Source of the DNA: Gordionus sp. m RMFG-2023
Lineage: Eukaryota; Nematomorpha; Gordioida; Chordodea; Parachordodidae
Reading direction: 5' to 3'
NCBI RefSeq assembly: GCF_954871325.1
Contig: NC_088777.1
Span: forward strand, 35,627,366 to 35,691,365
Length of the DNA: 64,000 nt
Part shown: positions 1-11,643 of the stretch, one piece after another
Numbering within the stretch: the first letter of the stretch is position 1
How the letters are laid out: each line of letters begins with the position of its first letter
The notes under the pieces: generated by a model
Told to the model about the DNA's origin: nothing
Seen by the model: the letters and a program-made list of their open reading frames with translations, nothing else
The model's database searches: none
Position numbers and translations under genes: made by a program

Positions 1-1651
1 AAGAGCCACTTTGGAATCTGTAAAATTTTTAAAATGCTTATATCTCATAAACTATTTATAGTAAAAAAAATTATGATATATCATTTTGTACGTAAAGAAA
101 TTCTCTAATGGGCTAACAAAGAATAGTAAATATTGGCGCCATTATAGGCTTTTAACATCCGGTTTACCTAAATTTCTTTACCTGTATTTTTGAGCAAAAT
201 AGTGAGTTTATTTTCGATTTTTTTTATTGCTTTTTATTTAGACACCTTTGCAATATACATACAATATCAAAACCTTGGCGACGCTATCGACTCCAAAAAA
301 AATAGATGGCGCTTTATGAAATTACGGATTAGGTTAAAATTTTGCTGCTAACTTATCAATAACCAGATATTTTCACTTTTATATAAAATATTGATTTTCT
401 ATTAAATATACTAATTAACTGAGGAGCAGAGTGGGCATATGCCCATTAGACACTTAATAATGTAACAAATTTCCAATAATAAATATCTTTCATATAATTT
501 TTTTAATTTTTAAGGTATGTACAATTTCATCGAATTTTTCATCATATGATGAAGATAATGGTGTAATTTTAGTCGTTAAAACTTTTTTTTACTCTAGATA
601 TTCTTTTCTTCGAATATTTCTTTTTTCATAAGCGTTTTCTTTTAATGAGAGATTCCCCATTTGATTGTAGGGATATATTAATTTTATCAATAGCCTCTTG
701 ATTAATATGAAGGGGAGAATCAATATCTACATTGTCATTTGAAGTATAAGTAATGTTTGCTAATTTTTGTCGCTATGAAGAGCATACTAACATATCTAAA
801 TTGAATGGTAAATTTTTTTGGATCATCCAGGGTAGAATCTTTCTTAGATTCTCGCGATAATAAGCATGTCTCTGTAGATTAAATGGGTTGCAACATTTTA
901 ATATTTGATACGTCCATCTGTGATATAAAATAAAATTTTAATTGATCTACACATAGAATACATGTTTTTGCACTCTCCAAATCTAGATTGTTATTGGTAG
1001 ACAGACGATAAAATTAATCTGAACGACAGGTTAAAATTATTTCGCAGAAAGGGAGATCGTTTTAAACAATTTATTTTGTAAAATATACGAATATATGCGG
1101 AATAAAATATTCGTTTTTACTGCAACTGTTATATATTATCGTGCTAAAAGTCATTCGCTCGCTAGTAGCAAAGTAGAGATCTAAAAAATGTAAAACATTT
1201 TAAGGATGGTGGGAGGGGTGGGGAGGGCAGAACTGAAAAATTTTATCACATTTCTTATAAACGTATCAATATTTCCATTTTCCTTAAGAGTAATATTTTT
1301 CAACCATTAGCGCCATCTACTTTTTCTTCAATTATAGGTAAAAATGTATATTATGGAAAAGTCAATAGCGTCGCCAAGGTTTTGACATCGTATATATATT
1401 TTTAAAAGGTGTCTAAATTAAAAGCAAAAAAAATTCGAAAACAAACTCACTATTTTGCTTAAAAATACATGTAAAGCAATTTAGGTAAACCGGATGTTAA
1501 AAGCCTATAATGGCGCCAATATTTACTATTCTTTGTTAGCCCATTAGAGAATTTCTTTACCTACAAAATGATATATTATAATTTTTTTTACTATAAATAG
1601 TTTTTGAGATATAAGCATTTTAAAAATTTTACAGATTCCAAAGTGGCTCTT
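1..1651. mobile_element. Foldback DNA element with long terminal inverted repeats
   Basis: The first ~314 bases read back as the reverse complement of about 1306-1651, with small indels. The outermost shared string is AAGAGCCACTTTGGAATCTG and the innermost is AGATGGCGCT. The left arm starts at base 1, so the element may extend out of the window, and the stretch after 1651 could be more of the right arm. Long inverted repeats around a short unique centre are the layout of foldback or Mutator-like elements. No transposase of a known family is visible inside, so the superfamily is not assigned. The centre holds a decayed coding remnant (separate entry). Confidence 0.75.
640..1000 (-). pseudogene. 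Decayed zinc-ribbon-like coding remnant inside the foldback element
   Basis: On the minus strand about 110 codons read as plausible protein, with one frame change near 885 and one internal stop near 780. The first part has a Cys-x2-Cys pair (TCILCVDQLKFYF). The second has a Trp-Met-Ile segment followed by MLVCSS, with the stop just where a second Cys-x2-Cys partner would be expected. It ends in a basic tail (LIKRKRL) and a stop. Paired cysteines suggest a small zinc-binding domain, but I do not recognise the family. It could be a captured host gene fragment or a remnant of the element's own protein. Confidence 0.35.
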
Positions 1652-1815
1652 TTTTGTACCTTTGAGCCCCTATATCTCGAGAACCAGGTGTGCTAGCGAG
1701 CTAAAATAAACGGCTTTCTTATTCTTTGACCTATCTAAATAATTCCAGAAATTTTTAACAATTTTAAAAGGGGTCGGCCAAAAAAGTGCCTTTTTGATCG
1801 ATTTGACATGGAATT

Positions 1816-2029
1816 GTCCATTACCAATATCCGTAAACTTTTTTTAATTGTAGAAATAAAAAAATTAAATGCATAATTCAATTTTTTCAAAAAATATTGA
1901 TTTCTTAATTACATTTGGTTCAAAGAGGAGGGGGGGGGGGTGATGAAAAATTAATATAAATATCGGAATAGTTTTGAACTAATATCGGATCGGTGAAAAA
2001 TATGTGGATCGGCACAACTAAATATCCTC
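1816..2029 (-). mobile_element. hAT-like element end fragment (TAGGGCTG family)
   Basis: Read on the minus strand from 2029 inward, this matches the left end of the element at 49597: a GGATCGGC-type terminus, then CACATATTTTTCACCGATCC, then the C-run followed by TTTGAACCAAATG, then GTTTACGGATATTGGTA. Only one end is present, so it is a truncated copy. The poly-G run near 1927 is the complement of the C-run in the other copy. Confidence 0.6.
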
Positions 2030-2655
2030 AAAAAAGTACTGACCCTCTCAATCGATTAATAAAACATGAAGTAAATTAACTTTCCAGCAAGATGGTATTA
2101 CTTGTCATACTGCATAGTAAAAAAATTAAAAGGATCTTAATATCCGTTTGTCACCATGTCCCAAATCTCAATCATATTCAAAAAAAATTGTTACTTAAAC
2201 TAGAGCTAAGAAAACAGAAAATTACATGAAAAATAAATTAGTTCTATATAAAAAGGGCATCTCATATGTGGGCCAAAATCTAGTTAATTTAATGCCACAA
2301 AGAATAGCTGTAGTTACATGACAAAGAGATAAAAAACAATCTTAATAAATCTGAGAGAAAATAACGATATTTTAGCATAGTAGACTGAAAATTTTGCATA
2401 ATTACTGTTAAATCAGTAAGTGACTAGCATCTGTGTTTTTTATTATTTTATAAAAATATAAATAATAGATACGCTAGTCACTTATCTTTAAATCATATAT
2501 ATTTTAAATATTAATCATTTAAATATAATAATTATGTTAAAACTTGTTCATTATGTTTTAAATTTTGTTATTAGACATATATAAAGTTTTGAAGAAAAAA
2601 AGGAATTTCTATGATAATTTTTTAAATTAAAAATTTTAATAAAGTAAAAAAAATA
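2030..2655. other. A+T-rich stretch, no gene seen
   Basis: No coding signal was recognised on either strand. The only structure is a short hairpin whose arms are AAGTGACTAGC (2418-2428) and its complement GCTAGTCACTT (2473-2483), about 45 bases apart. It could be a small MITE end pair. Confidence 0.4.
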
Positions 2656-2669
2656 AGAGTTAATCGATA

Positions 2670-3383
2670 TCAATGACGTGGAGTATATTCATCTTCACCA
2701 TTTACTAGCTGGCTAACATAATTTTTACCTTTTGGCTAAGCTATAAGTCTATTAGCTTATAGTAACATCATTCAATCATTTTTTACACTCCTTCTAGAAG
2801 TTGACATTAATTAAACCGGTCATAATCTTAATGAAAACTTTTTTCTCATTATCTTAAAAAGTATAGGGAAGCTAGTAGTAATTCCTTAACTACTTGGCCT
2901 TAATCCAAATTGTTGGTTTTTCCCCATATTATATTCATTTTGAAATATATTTTGTGTTTTTATTACACTTATATCGAAAAATTAGTATTACCTATTTGGC
3001 ATTTGCAACGTTGGGAAATTACTGATAGGTGTTGGATACATATAAGGATTGGGAACTGGCATGCTAGATGGTTGGACGCCTATATTTAAATGTTTTGTAA
3101 AATAATATGCGTATATTTTTGGGTTAGTTCCATTCATTTTTTAAGGTATAATATTTATTTATTCTAAAAATTCAAATATAACTCAGTATGAACCACAAAA
3201 TATTTGTAAGGAGAATAAGATCTTTAAACATTCGATTGTTGGGTTGTTATAAAAAAGATTAGGTTAAATTAAAAAATTACCAATATTTGTGTTTGTATCC
3301 AAACCAAAATTCATTGTTTTATGCCTATTAACAAATGTTGGAGGAGGTTTCAGATGCGATAAATTATAATACATGGTAGATAT
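2670..3383 (-). CDS. 3' exons of an unidentified minus-strand host-like gene
   Basis: Two stretches look like spliced coding exons. 3383-3281 encodes a piece containing MYYNLSHLKPPPTFVNRHK, with a TTTTAG acceptor and a G|GTAATT donor. 3079-2992 encodes a Pro/Met-rich piece containing SMPVPNPYMYPTPI, with an ATATAG acceptor and an AG|GTAATA donor. Their phases join exactly (G|GC). A possible last exon, 2735-2670, encodes KNYVSQLVNGEDEYTPRH and a stop. Its phase fits only if a 7-base microexon (2793-2787, between CTTCTAG and GTAAAA) is used. The total is then 264 nt, or 88 codons. Upstream exons are not seen; they would lie beyond the piggyBac remnant. I do not recognise the product. The exon-phase logic is direct; the microexon is an inference. 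Confidence 0.4.
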
Positions 3384-3875
3384 CTAAAATATAATAAAAA
3401 TTATTATAATATTTTGTATGGTCGAAAAATGATGGTAATCTTGGTATCTAAAAATTATTTAACAACATTTAGCGATTAGGAAAAGTGCACATAAGTTTAT
3501 TAATGTCATTATTCTATAGATAATGTGGTGATAGAAAATATTCTAGGAATTCTACACAATTCAATTTTTTGTCTTGAGAAGTGCACTAACCAGTGAGTTT
3601 CAATATATTTATGATTAAATATGTACAAAAATGACATCGATTTTAAATTCCTAACAGAACATTAACGCTAGTAATAAAATGTAAACTTACTTGAGTATGA
3701 CTACAAATAATCTTTAAAGTATTGATACCAGACTAAATCAAAGTATTTTTAAAATATCCAACCAGATTTGACACTAGATCATTAAAACTTATACTTAAGT
3801 TACGCCTCCAGCACATACAAGGCAACCATCAATAGCTAATGTTATGTGATAAAAAAGATGGGAGCAAATAAAAGC
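3384..3875. other. Non-coding stretch, probably intron of the unidentified gene
   Basis: No coding signal was seen. A loose inverted pair (AAGTGCAC near 3482 and GAAGTGCACT near 3579) is present, without a clear element boundary. Confidence 0.3.
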
Positions 3876-3877
3876 CT

Positions 3878-4670
3878 TAGACTTTATTAAAGATAACTCT
3901 ACACCTACACCAGATTCAGAATCTGTTCATCAAGATATCCGAAAAATTTTTGAAGGAAATTTTCATGAGAGAATCGGTGTCGACGAACGAGTAATCCCCT
4001 ATAAAGGAGCTGCAAAATCAAGCATGTAAAAAAATTGGGGATATACAAAAAAATGGCGATAAAACATTTCGTTTATGCAAAAGACGGGCTAGTATATAAT
4101 TATAATATACAACAGCAAAATAGAAAAAGTTCACGGATTTCCTGATATTGGGGCCAGCGGAAATGTAGTCGTGCCATTTCATTTTAGCTATAAATTATGC
4201 TTTGATAATTGGTTCTGTGGGACAGAACTTGCCCTACTCGCCCAAAAGGGAATTTATTGTATTTACAACGAGGGCTAATCGAATATATAATTAGTTTCCA
4301 GAGGAAAAAGAATTCAAAAAGATGGGACTGTATCTTTTATTGAGAAGGCAACAGTAAATGATATAAAATTACATATCATTAGGCATGATAATAGGTCTGT
4401 AATTATCCTAAGTGTATATACAAGAAGTTATCCTGTCGAAGATTGTGAGCAGTTTGATAGAAAGAACGGCGGAAAATTTAAATTCCATGTCCAGTGGCGA
4501 TAAAAGTTTTTAATAAAAATATTGAAGGTGGATTCACTGATTGCTTTATACTGGACTCACATAAGATCACAAAAATGGTATTTCCGTCTAGTATTTCATA
4601 TACTTGATATGATGCTTATAAATTCTTGGTTATTGTATAAGAGTGATTTTTACTAAATTCCCAATACAAG
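3878..4670 (+). pseudogene. Decayed piggyBac (DDE_Tnp_1_7) transposase
   Basis: Translated pieces follow the piggyBac transposase order. First comes a segment with IGVDERVIPYKGAAKSSM, the 'DE-x-hydrophobic-PYKGR' block with the first catalytic Asp. Next are NWGYTKK and CFDNWFCGTELALLAQKGIY, corresponding to the family's 'DNFFTS...LL..GIY' block. Then comes a segment with VNDIKLHIIRHDNRSVIILS, and last FRLVFHILDMMLINSWLLYK, the helix after the GGVD motif. Several stops and frame changes separate these pieces, so the copy is dead. No TTAA-flanked termini were recognised. It is on the strand opposite to the host-like exons at 2.7-3.4 kb and probably sits in that gene's intron. Confidence 0.8.
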
Positions 4671-4689
4671 AAGATATAACATTAATACT

Positions 4690-5680
4690 TTTAAAACTTC
4701 AATAGTAGAGGTACTCTACAATTACAATAAAAATATGAACATTTGCACAAAAAAACGAGTGTTGATTGATGCCAAATATACAGAAATGACATGTCTTATT
4801 TCACAGAAGTAAATAAGACATGATTTAATAACTCATTGGCCAAAGTATAGTGCAAATGTGTGGTGAAAGAATCCTGGATATAAATTGGTTAAGATTTGTA
4901 CCAATGTTATTACTTTTAAAAACGATTGTTTTAAATGATTTCATGAAAATTAATATAAAGTTTTAATATTATATCATTTATAAAATAATACTCTTTTTTT
5001 GTGAAGTTTGGTATTTAAAAAATTTAATACTTTATACACACATTGTGTATTTAAATACATACACTAAAAATTTTAAGCGCTTTTCTGATTTTTTTAAAGT
5101 TATAGAAATACTAGAGAGACGAAAATAATGGAATTTTTAAAGTTATTTCATTTTTTATATGGGGCGCAATAGAGTTTTAAAAAATATTCTATTTAATTAT
5201 AATTAATAATACACTACTTATATTTCTATCTAGCATTTTATATTTTGGCGTTTTAGACCCCATCCCTAGTTTATATATTATGTAGATTTTAGTATAAGTA
5301 TTTACATTTTACCTCCAGCATTAGTGTTCTGAATAGGGTTACAAAACGAAGTATTTTAAAAAAATAAATGATATAAATAATACATATTAAACAAGGAGAT
5401 AGGTATATATATTTTACAAAAATATAAGTAAAAAGATTATTTACGCTAGTTAATGGTGTACACAAACTCGAAACTGAGCTAACGGTTGGAAAGCTAAAAT
5501 AAATAATAATTTTAAGATAGCATATATAAAGTTATCTTTATAAATAAAAATTCTACTTTCAATCCATGTTACAAGAAGACATTAAATAATATTTACAATA
5601 CTGTTAAAAATTTATGATATATTATACTTAAATTTTTTATTACAACATTTATCTAGAACAACTCTATTGTTAGCAATTAC
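4690..5680. other. A+T-rich stretch, no gene seen
   Basis: No coding block was recognised. It may be intron or flank of the element on the left. A 16-base minus-strand candidate exon at 5328-5313 is discussed under rejected observations. Confidence 0.35.
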
Positions 5681-5687
5681 AAAGAGA

Positions 5688-5881
5688 TAGTGTTAAAAAG
5701 CCCGATTTGAGTCGATTTTTAAAAATGGGCTGATCAAGATTTTAGCCAAAATAATATTATGTATGCCTCGATATTTGGTAAATAGACGTCCATACCTTTC
5801 TTAAATCTATGAGCAAAATCATCTGGCTTATATAATATTATTTTAGCAAAAATCTTAATCGGGGTTTGTTTTTTTACACTA
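5688..5881. mobile_element. hAT-type MITE, ~194 bp
   Basis: It begins TAGTGTTAAAAAGCCCG and ends with CGGGGTTTG...TTTACACTA. The interior contains CTATGAGCAAAATC, seen in related form in the MITEs at 15562 and 30842 (GCTCATA). The flanks CAAAGAGA and TAAAGAGG match at 6 of 8 positions, as expected for an aged 8-bp target duplication. Confidence 0.55.
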
Positions 5882-6889
5882 TAAAGAGGAGATGTGTTAA
5901 AAATATATTTATTTTTTCGTTAGAATGAAAAAATAACTAAGTTGTGTATTTTATAATTAGTATTACTGGTTTCTAAATAATTATAAGTAGTGTTGTTAAA
6001 AAGTCGAGTTCTTACGACTTGCGACTCGAGTCGTAAAAAACGGCTGCGACTCAAGCCGATCAAGGAGCCGCATGAGTCAGCTCGCTTAGTGGGCTCAGAG
6101 GGTAGCTTGAGTTTATTTTAAATTTAGAGCCAAAAATTATTTTTATGTTATTGAGAAATTTTAAATAATAATGTAGAATTTTATTTATTTATTTTTAGTA
6201 AAATAATTTATTTTATTTATATTTTATTTAATGCAAATAATATGTTTTGATTTGATTATAATAAAAATGGATTTATTTATTTGATTTTTTTTTAAATAAA
6301 AAAAAATTAATATTTTTGAGCTAAAAATTTTAAGCAAAAAATATTTTTTGAAGTAAAAAAATATTTTTGAAACATATTTTGCTGATTTTTTGAAGAAATT
6401 TTATTCTTTTGTTTTATCATAAAATTTTATTCTTTTTTTAATTATATCATAAATAAATAATCTTTTAGGTCAAATCTTCTATAGTTTTTTTTATATTATT
6501 TTTATAAATATATCTATATTTTAAGTTTATTATTAGAGGTGGCTTTTTCTAAATATTTTTTAATTAATATATTTATATATCAAGAATATAAAAGAGGTGG
6601 TTTTTCTAAATTATTTTTTTATTAATATTTATGTCAAACTTTTTTTTAATGCGACAATTGTCATATGCGTTATTTTTTAAGATTTTTGAAATTTTTGGAC
6701 ACAAAAGGGTTATAATATAATTTATATTGTAAAGATATTATATTATAAATTCAATGAAGATGTTCCCTGGAAAAATGATAATTATCATAATAGGTAGGTA
6801 TATTTTTGAACATATAAGATTTTTTTGTGACGCTGATGGGCAAAAATATGTTTCTTTAACAGGTAAAATTTAATGTAGATGTACCCTAG

Positions 6890-8040
6890 ATAAATGACAA
6901 TTGTCATAATAGTTATTTTTAAAGTTTTTTAAATTTTTTTGACGTAAATAAACATGTCTAAATAAAACTTCAGTGAAGATATACCCTAGAAAAGTAACAA
7001 TTGTCATAATCGTTGTTTTTAAAGTTTTTTGAATTTTTTTGACGTAAATGGGCTAAAATAAGCATTGCTAACATGTTAAAATAAAATTTAAGTGAAGATG
7101 TACCCTAGATAAGTGACAATTGTCATAATCGTTGTTTTTAAAGTTTTTCGAATTTTTTTGACGTAAATGGGCTAAAATAAGCATTGCTAACATGTTAAAA
7201 TAAAATTTAAGTGAAGATGTACCCTAGATAAGTGACAATTGTCATAATCGTTGTTTTTAAAGTTTTTCGAATTTTTTTGACGTAAATGGGCTAAAATAAG
7301 CATTGCTAACATGTTAAAATAAAATTTAAGTGAAGATGTACCCTAGATAAGTGACAATTGTCATAATCGTTGTTTTTAAAGTTTTTCGAATTTTTTAGAC
7401 GTAAATGTGCTAAAATAAGCATTGCTAACATGTTTAAATAAAATTTAAGTGAAAATGTACCCTAGATAAGTGACAATTGTCATAATCGTTGTTTTTATAG
7501 TTTTTCGAATTTTTTTGACGTAAATGGGCTAAAATAAGCATGCTAACATGTTTAAATAAAATTTTAGTGAAGATGTACGATAGATAAGTGACAATTGTCA
7601 TAATCGTTGTTTTTAAAGTTTTTCGAATTTTTTTGACGTAAATGGGCTAAAATAAGCATTGCTAACATGTTTAAATAATATTTTAGTGGAGATGTACCAT
7701 AGATAAATGACATTTGTCATAATCGTTGTTTTTAAAGTTTTTCGAATTTTTTTGACGTAAATGAAATAAGCATTGCTAACATGTTTAAATAAAATTTTAG
7801 CGAAGATGTACGATAGATAAGTAACAATTGTCATAATCGTTGTTTTTAAAGTTTTTCGAATTTTTTTGACGTAAATGGGCTAAAATAAGCATTGCTTAAA
7901 TAAAATTTTAGTGAAGATGTATCATAGATAAGTGACAATTGTCATAATCGTTGTTTTTAAAGTTTTTCGAATTTTTTTGAAGTAAATGGGCTAAAATAAG
8001 CATTGCTAACATGTTTAAATAAAAATTTAGTGAAGATGTA
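6890..8040 (+). repeat. Satellite array, left arm of copy 1
   Basis: Head-to-tail units of ~119 bp in the forward orientation. Each contains the perfect 10-bp palindrome GACAATTGTC, then TTTTTAAAGTTTTTCGAA, then a tract with GCATTGCTAACATGTT. Neighbouring units differ by a few bases, for example ATGTACCCTAG against ATGTACGATAG. Small open frames here are by-products of the repeat, not genes. Confidence 0.9.
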
Positions 8041-8784
8041 CTAAGAAAATCATAATATTTTTTTTATTTTTGTCAATTTTTCATTAACTTTTATTTATTT
8101 TAGTTATTCCTTTTTAATTTCTTTCTATTTTTTTATTTATATTTATGTCAAACTTTTTTTTAATGCGACAATTGTCACATGCGTTATTTTTTAAGATTTT
8201 TGAAATTTTTTGACACAAAAGGGTTATAATATAATTTATTTTGTAAAGATATTATATTATAAATTCAATGAAGATGTTCCCTGGAAAAATGATAATTATC
8301 ATAATAGGTAGGTATTTTTAAACATATAAGATTTTTTTGTGACGCTAATGGGCAAAAAGTTGTTTCCTTTAAACATTTAAATAAAACTTCAGTGAAGATG
8401 TTCCCTGAAAAAGTGACAATTGTCATAATCGTTATTTTTAAAGTTTTTAGCAAATGGGCATAAATATAGAATGCTAACATGTTAAATTAAAAATTATGAA
8501 GATCTACCCTAAATAAATTCTAATGACAATTGTCATAATCGTTATTTTTATTTTCAATATTTTTAATTTTTTAGCCTAAATAGGCTAAAATAGGTATTGC
8601 AAATATTTAAATAAAACTTCAGTGAAGATGTACCCTAAAAAAGTGACAATTGTCATAATCATTATTTTTAAAGTTTTTTAAATTTTTTGACGCAAATGGG
8701 CATAAATATAGATTGCTAAGATGATAAATTAAAAATTTAATGAAAATGTACCCTAGATAAATGACAATTGTCATAATAGTTGGT

Positions 8785-10540
8785 ACATCTCCGCTAAAAT
8801 TTTATTTAAACATGTTAGCAATGCTTATTTTAGCCCATTTACGTCAAAAAAATTCGAAAAATTTAAAAACAACGATTATGACAATTGTCACTTATCTATC
8901 GTACATCTTCACTAAAATTTTATTTAAACATGTTAGCAATGCTTATTTTAGCCCATTTACGTCAAAAAAATTCGAAAAACTTTAAAAACAACGATTATGA
9001 CAATTGTCACTTATCTATGATACATCTTCACTAAAATTTTATTTAAGCAATGCTTATTTTAGCCCATTTACGTCAAAAAAATTCGAAAAACTTTAAAAAC
9101 AACGATTACGACAATTGCCACTTATCTATCGTACATCTTCGCTAAAATTTTATTTAAACATGTTAGCAATGCTTATTTTAGCCCATTTACGTCAAAAAAA
9201 TTCGAAAAACTTTAAAAACAACGATTATGACAATTGTCACTTATCTATCGTACATCTTCACTAAAATTTTATTTAAACATGTTAGCAATGCTTATTTTAG
9301 CCCATTTACGTCAAAAAAATTCGAAAAACTTTAAAAACAACGATTATGACAATTGTCACTTATCTATAGTACATCTTCACTAAATTTTTATTTAAACATG
9401 TTAGCAATGCTTATTTTAGCCCATTTACGTCAAAAAAATTCGAAAAACTTTAAAAACAACGATTATGACAATTGTCACTTATCTATGATACATCTTCACT
9501 AAAATTTTATTTAAGCAATGCTTATTTTAGCCCATTTACGTCAAAAAAATTCGAAAAACTTTAAAAACAACGATTATGACAATTGTTACTTATCTATCGT
9601 ACATCTTCGCTAAAATTTTATTTAAACATGTTAGCAATGCTTATTTTAGCCCATTTACGTCAAAAAAATTCGAAAAACTTTAAAAACAACGATTATGACA
9701 ATTGTCACTTATCTATCGTACATCTTCACTAAAATTTTATTTAAACATGTTAGCAATGCTTATTTTAGCCCATTTACGTCAAAAAAATTCGAAAAACTTT
9801 AAAAACAACGATTATGACAATTGTCACTTATCTATAGTACATCTTCACTAAATTTTTATTTAAACATGTTAGCAATGCTTATTTTAGCCCATTTACGTCA
9901 AAAAAATTCGAAAAACTTTAAAAACAACGATTATGACAATTGTCACTTATCTATGATACATCTTCACTAAAATTTTATTTAAGCAATGCTTATTTTAGCC
10001 CATTTACGTCAAAAAAATTCGAAAAACTTTAAAAACAACGATTACGACAATTGCCACTTATCTATCGTACATCTTCGCTAAAATTTTATTTAAACATGTT
10101 AGCAATGCTTATTTTAGCCCATTTACGTCAAAAAAATTCGAAAAACTATAAAAACAACGATTATGACAATTGTCACTTATCTAGGGTACATCTTCACTTA
10201 AATTTTATTTTAACATGTTAGCAATGCTTATTTTAGCCCATTTACGTCAAAAAAATTCGAAAAACTTTAAAAACAACGATTATGACAATTGTCACTTATC
10301 TAGGGTACATCTTCACTTAAATTTTATTTTAACATGTTAGCAATGCTTATTTTAGCCTATTTACGTCAAAAAAATTCGAAAAACTTTAAAAACAACGATT
10401 ATGACAATTGTTACTTTTCTAGGGTATATCTTCACTGAAGTTTTATTTAGACATGTTTATTTACGTCAAAAAAATTTAAAAAACTTTAAAAATAACTATT
10501 ATTACAATTGTCATTTATCTAGGGTACATCTACATTAAAT
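8785..10540 (-). repeat. Satellite array, right arm of copy 1
   Basis: The same ~119-bp units in reverse complement. At least two multi-unit blocks recur nearly unchanged (for instance a segment near 9120-9580 again near 9590-10050, including the shortened unit that lacks AACATGTTA). This indicates block-wise expansion by unequal exchange or replication slippage after the palindrome formed. Confidence 0.88.
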
Positions 10541-11643
10541 TTTACCTATTAAAGAAACATATTTTTGCCCATTAGCATCACAAAAAAATCTTATACGTTC
10601 AAAAATATACCTACCTATTATGATAATTATCATTTTTCCAGAAAACATCTTCATTGAATTTATAATATAATATCTTTACAATATAAATTATATTATAACC
10701 CTTTTGTGTCCAAAAATTTCAAAAATCTTAAAAAATAACGTATATGACAATTGTCGCATTAAAAAAAGTTTGACATAAATATTAATAAAAAAATAATTTA
10801 GAAAAACCACCTCTTTTAATATACTTAAAATATAGATATATTTATAAAAAAAATTATTTAGAAAAAGAAAAACCAGCTCTTTTGTATATTCTTAAAATAT
10901 AGATATATTTATAAAAAAATTATTTAGAAAAACCACCTCTTATTAATAAAATAAACTTAAAATATAGATATATTTATAAAAATAATATAAAAAAACTATA
11001 GAAGATTTGACCTAAAAGATTATTTATTTATGATAAAATTAACAAAAGTATTTCTTAAAAAAGATTTAAAAATTTATAAAAAAATCAACAAAATATGTTT
11101 CAAAAATATTTTTGTATTTCAAAAATTATTTTTTGCTTAAAATTTTTAGCTCGAAAATATGAATTTTTTTTTATTTAAAAAAAATCAAATAAATAAATCC
11201 ATTTTTATTATAAGATCAAAACATATTTGAAATAAAATTAAAAAAAATTTTTTGTTTGATAATAATAAAATATTAACATTAAATATAAATAAAATAAATT
11301 ATTTCACTAAAAATAAATAAATAAAATTCTACATTATTTAAAATATCTCAATAACATAAAAATAAATTTTGGCTCTAAATTTAAATTAAACTCAAGCTAA
11401 CCTCTGAGTCAACTAAGTGAGCCGACTAAGTGAGCTGACTAAGTGAGCCGACTAATGCGGCTCATTTAGTCGACTCGAGTCTGAGCTGTTTTATCGACTA
11501 GAAACTAGGCTCGAGTCGTAGCTAAGTCGACTCGGCTTAGCCGTTTAACAACACTAATTATAAGTCTAAAATTATTAGATGACTTCCTTTCTTTTAGAAA
11601 TTTCCTCGTATTTCAACATTTTTGGGGTAAAAAAAATAAATTG

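Larger units (their letters stand above)
5988..11556. mobile_element. Giant palindromic hAT-like element carrying a dyad satellite (copy 1)
   Basis: It starts TAGTGTTGTTAAA and ends TTTAACAACACTA. An exact 8-bp direct repeat, ATTATAAG, flanks it (5980-5987 and 11557-11564), which is the hAT hallmark. The two halves are inverted copies that meet near 8785. Each arm runs from the end through a subterminal zone of GACTCGAG/AGTCGAC-type motifs, then a shared A+T-rich block, then tandem units. Units are ~119 bp (starts at about 7113, 7232 and 7351), each with GTGACAATTGTCATAATCG at its head and GAAGATGTACC near its tail. Roughly three dozen dyads are present. In the left arm a block near 6630-6800 recurs at 8130-8310, so the arm contains a segmental duplication. 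No transposase is inside, so it is non-autonomous. It ends 80 bp downstream of the RBBP6 stop codon. Confidence 0.88.

Noticed and set aside
5313-5328. 16-base candidate exon on the minus strand (CTATTCAG|...GGAG|GTAAAA)
   Set aside because: Good splice-like borders and a compatible phase for the gene at 2.7-3.4 kb, but 16 bases give no protein evidence and such pairs are expected by chance in this DNA.
7613-8985. Several 70-75-codon open frames in the satellite arms (also 18773-19744)
   Set aside because: They simply restate the ~119-bp repeat in one frame (CDNCHFSTD-like periodic peptides) and shift between units. No independent coding signal.
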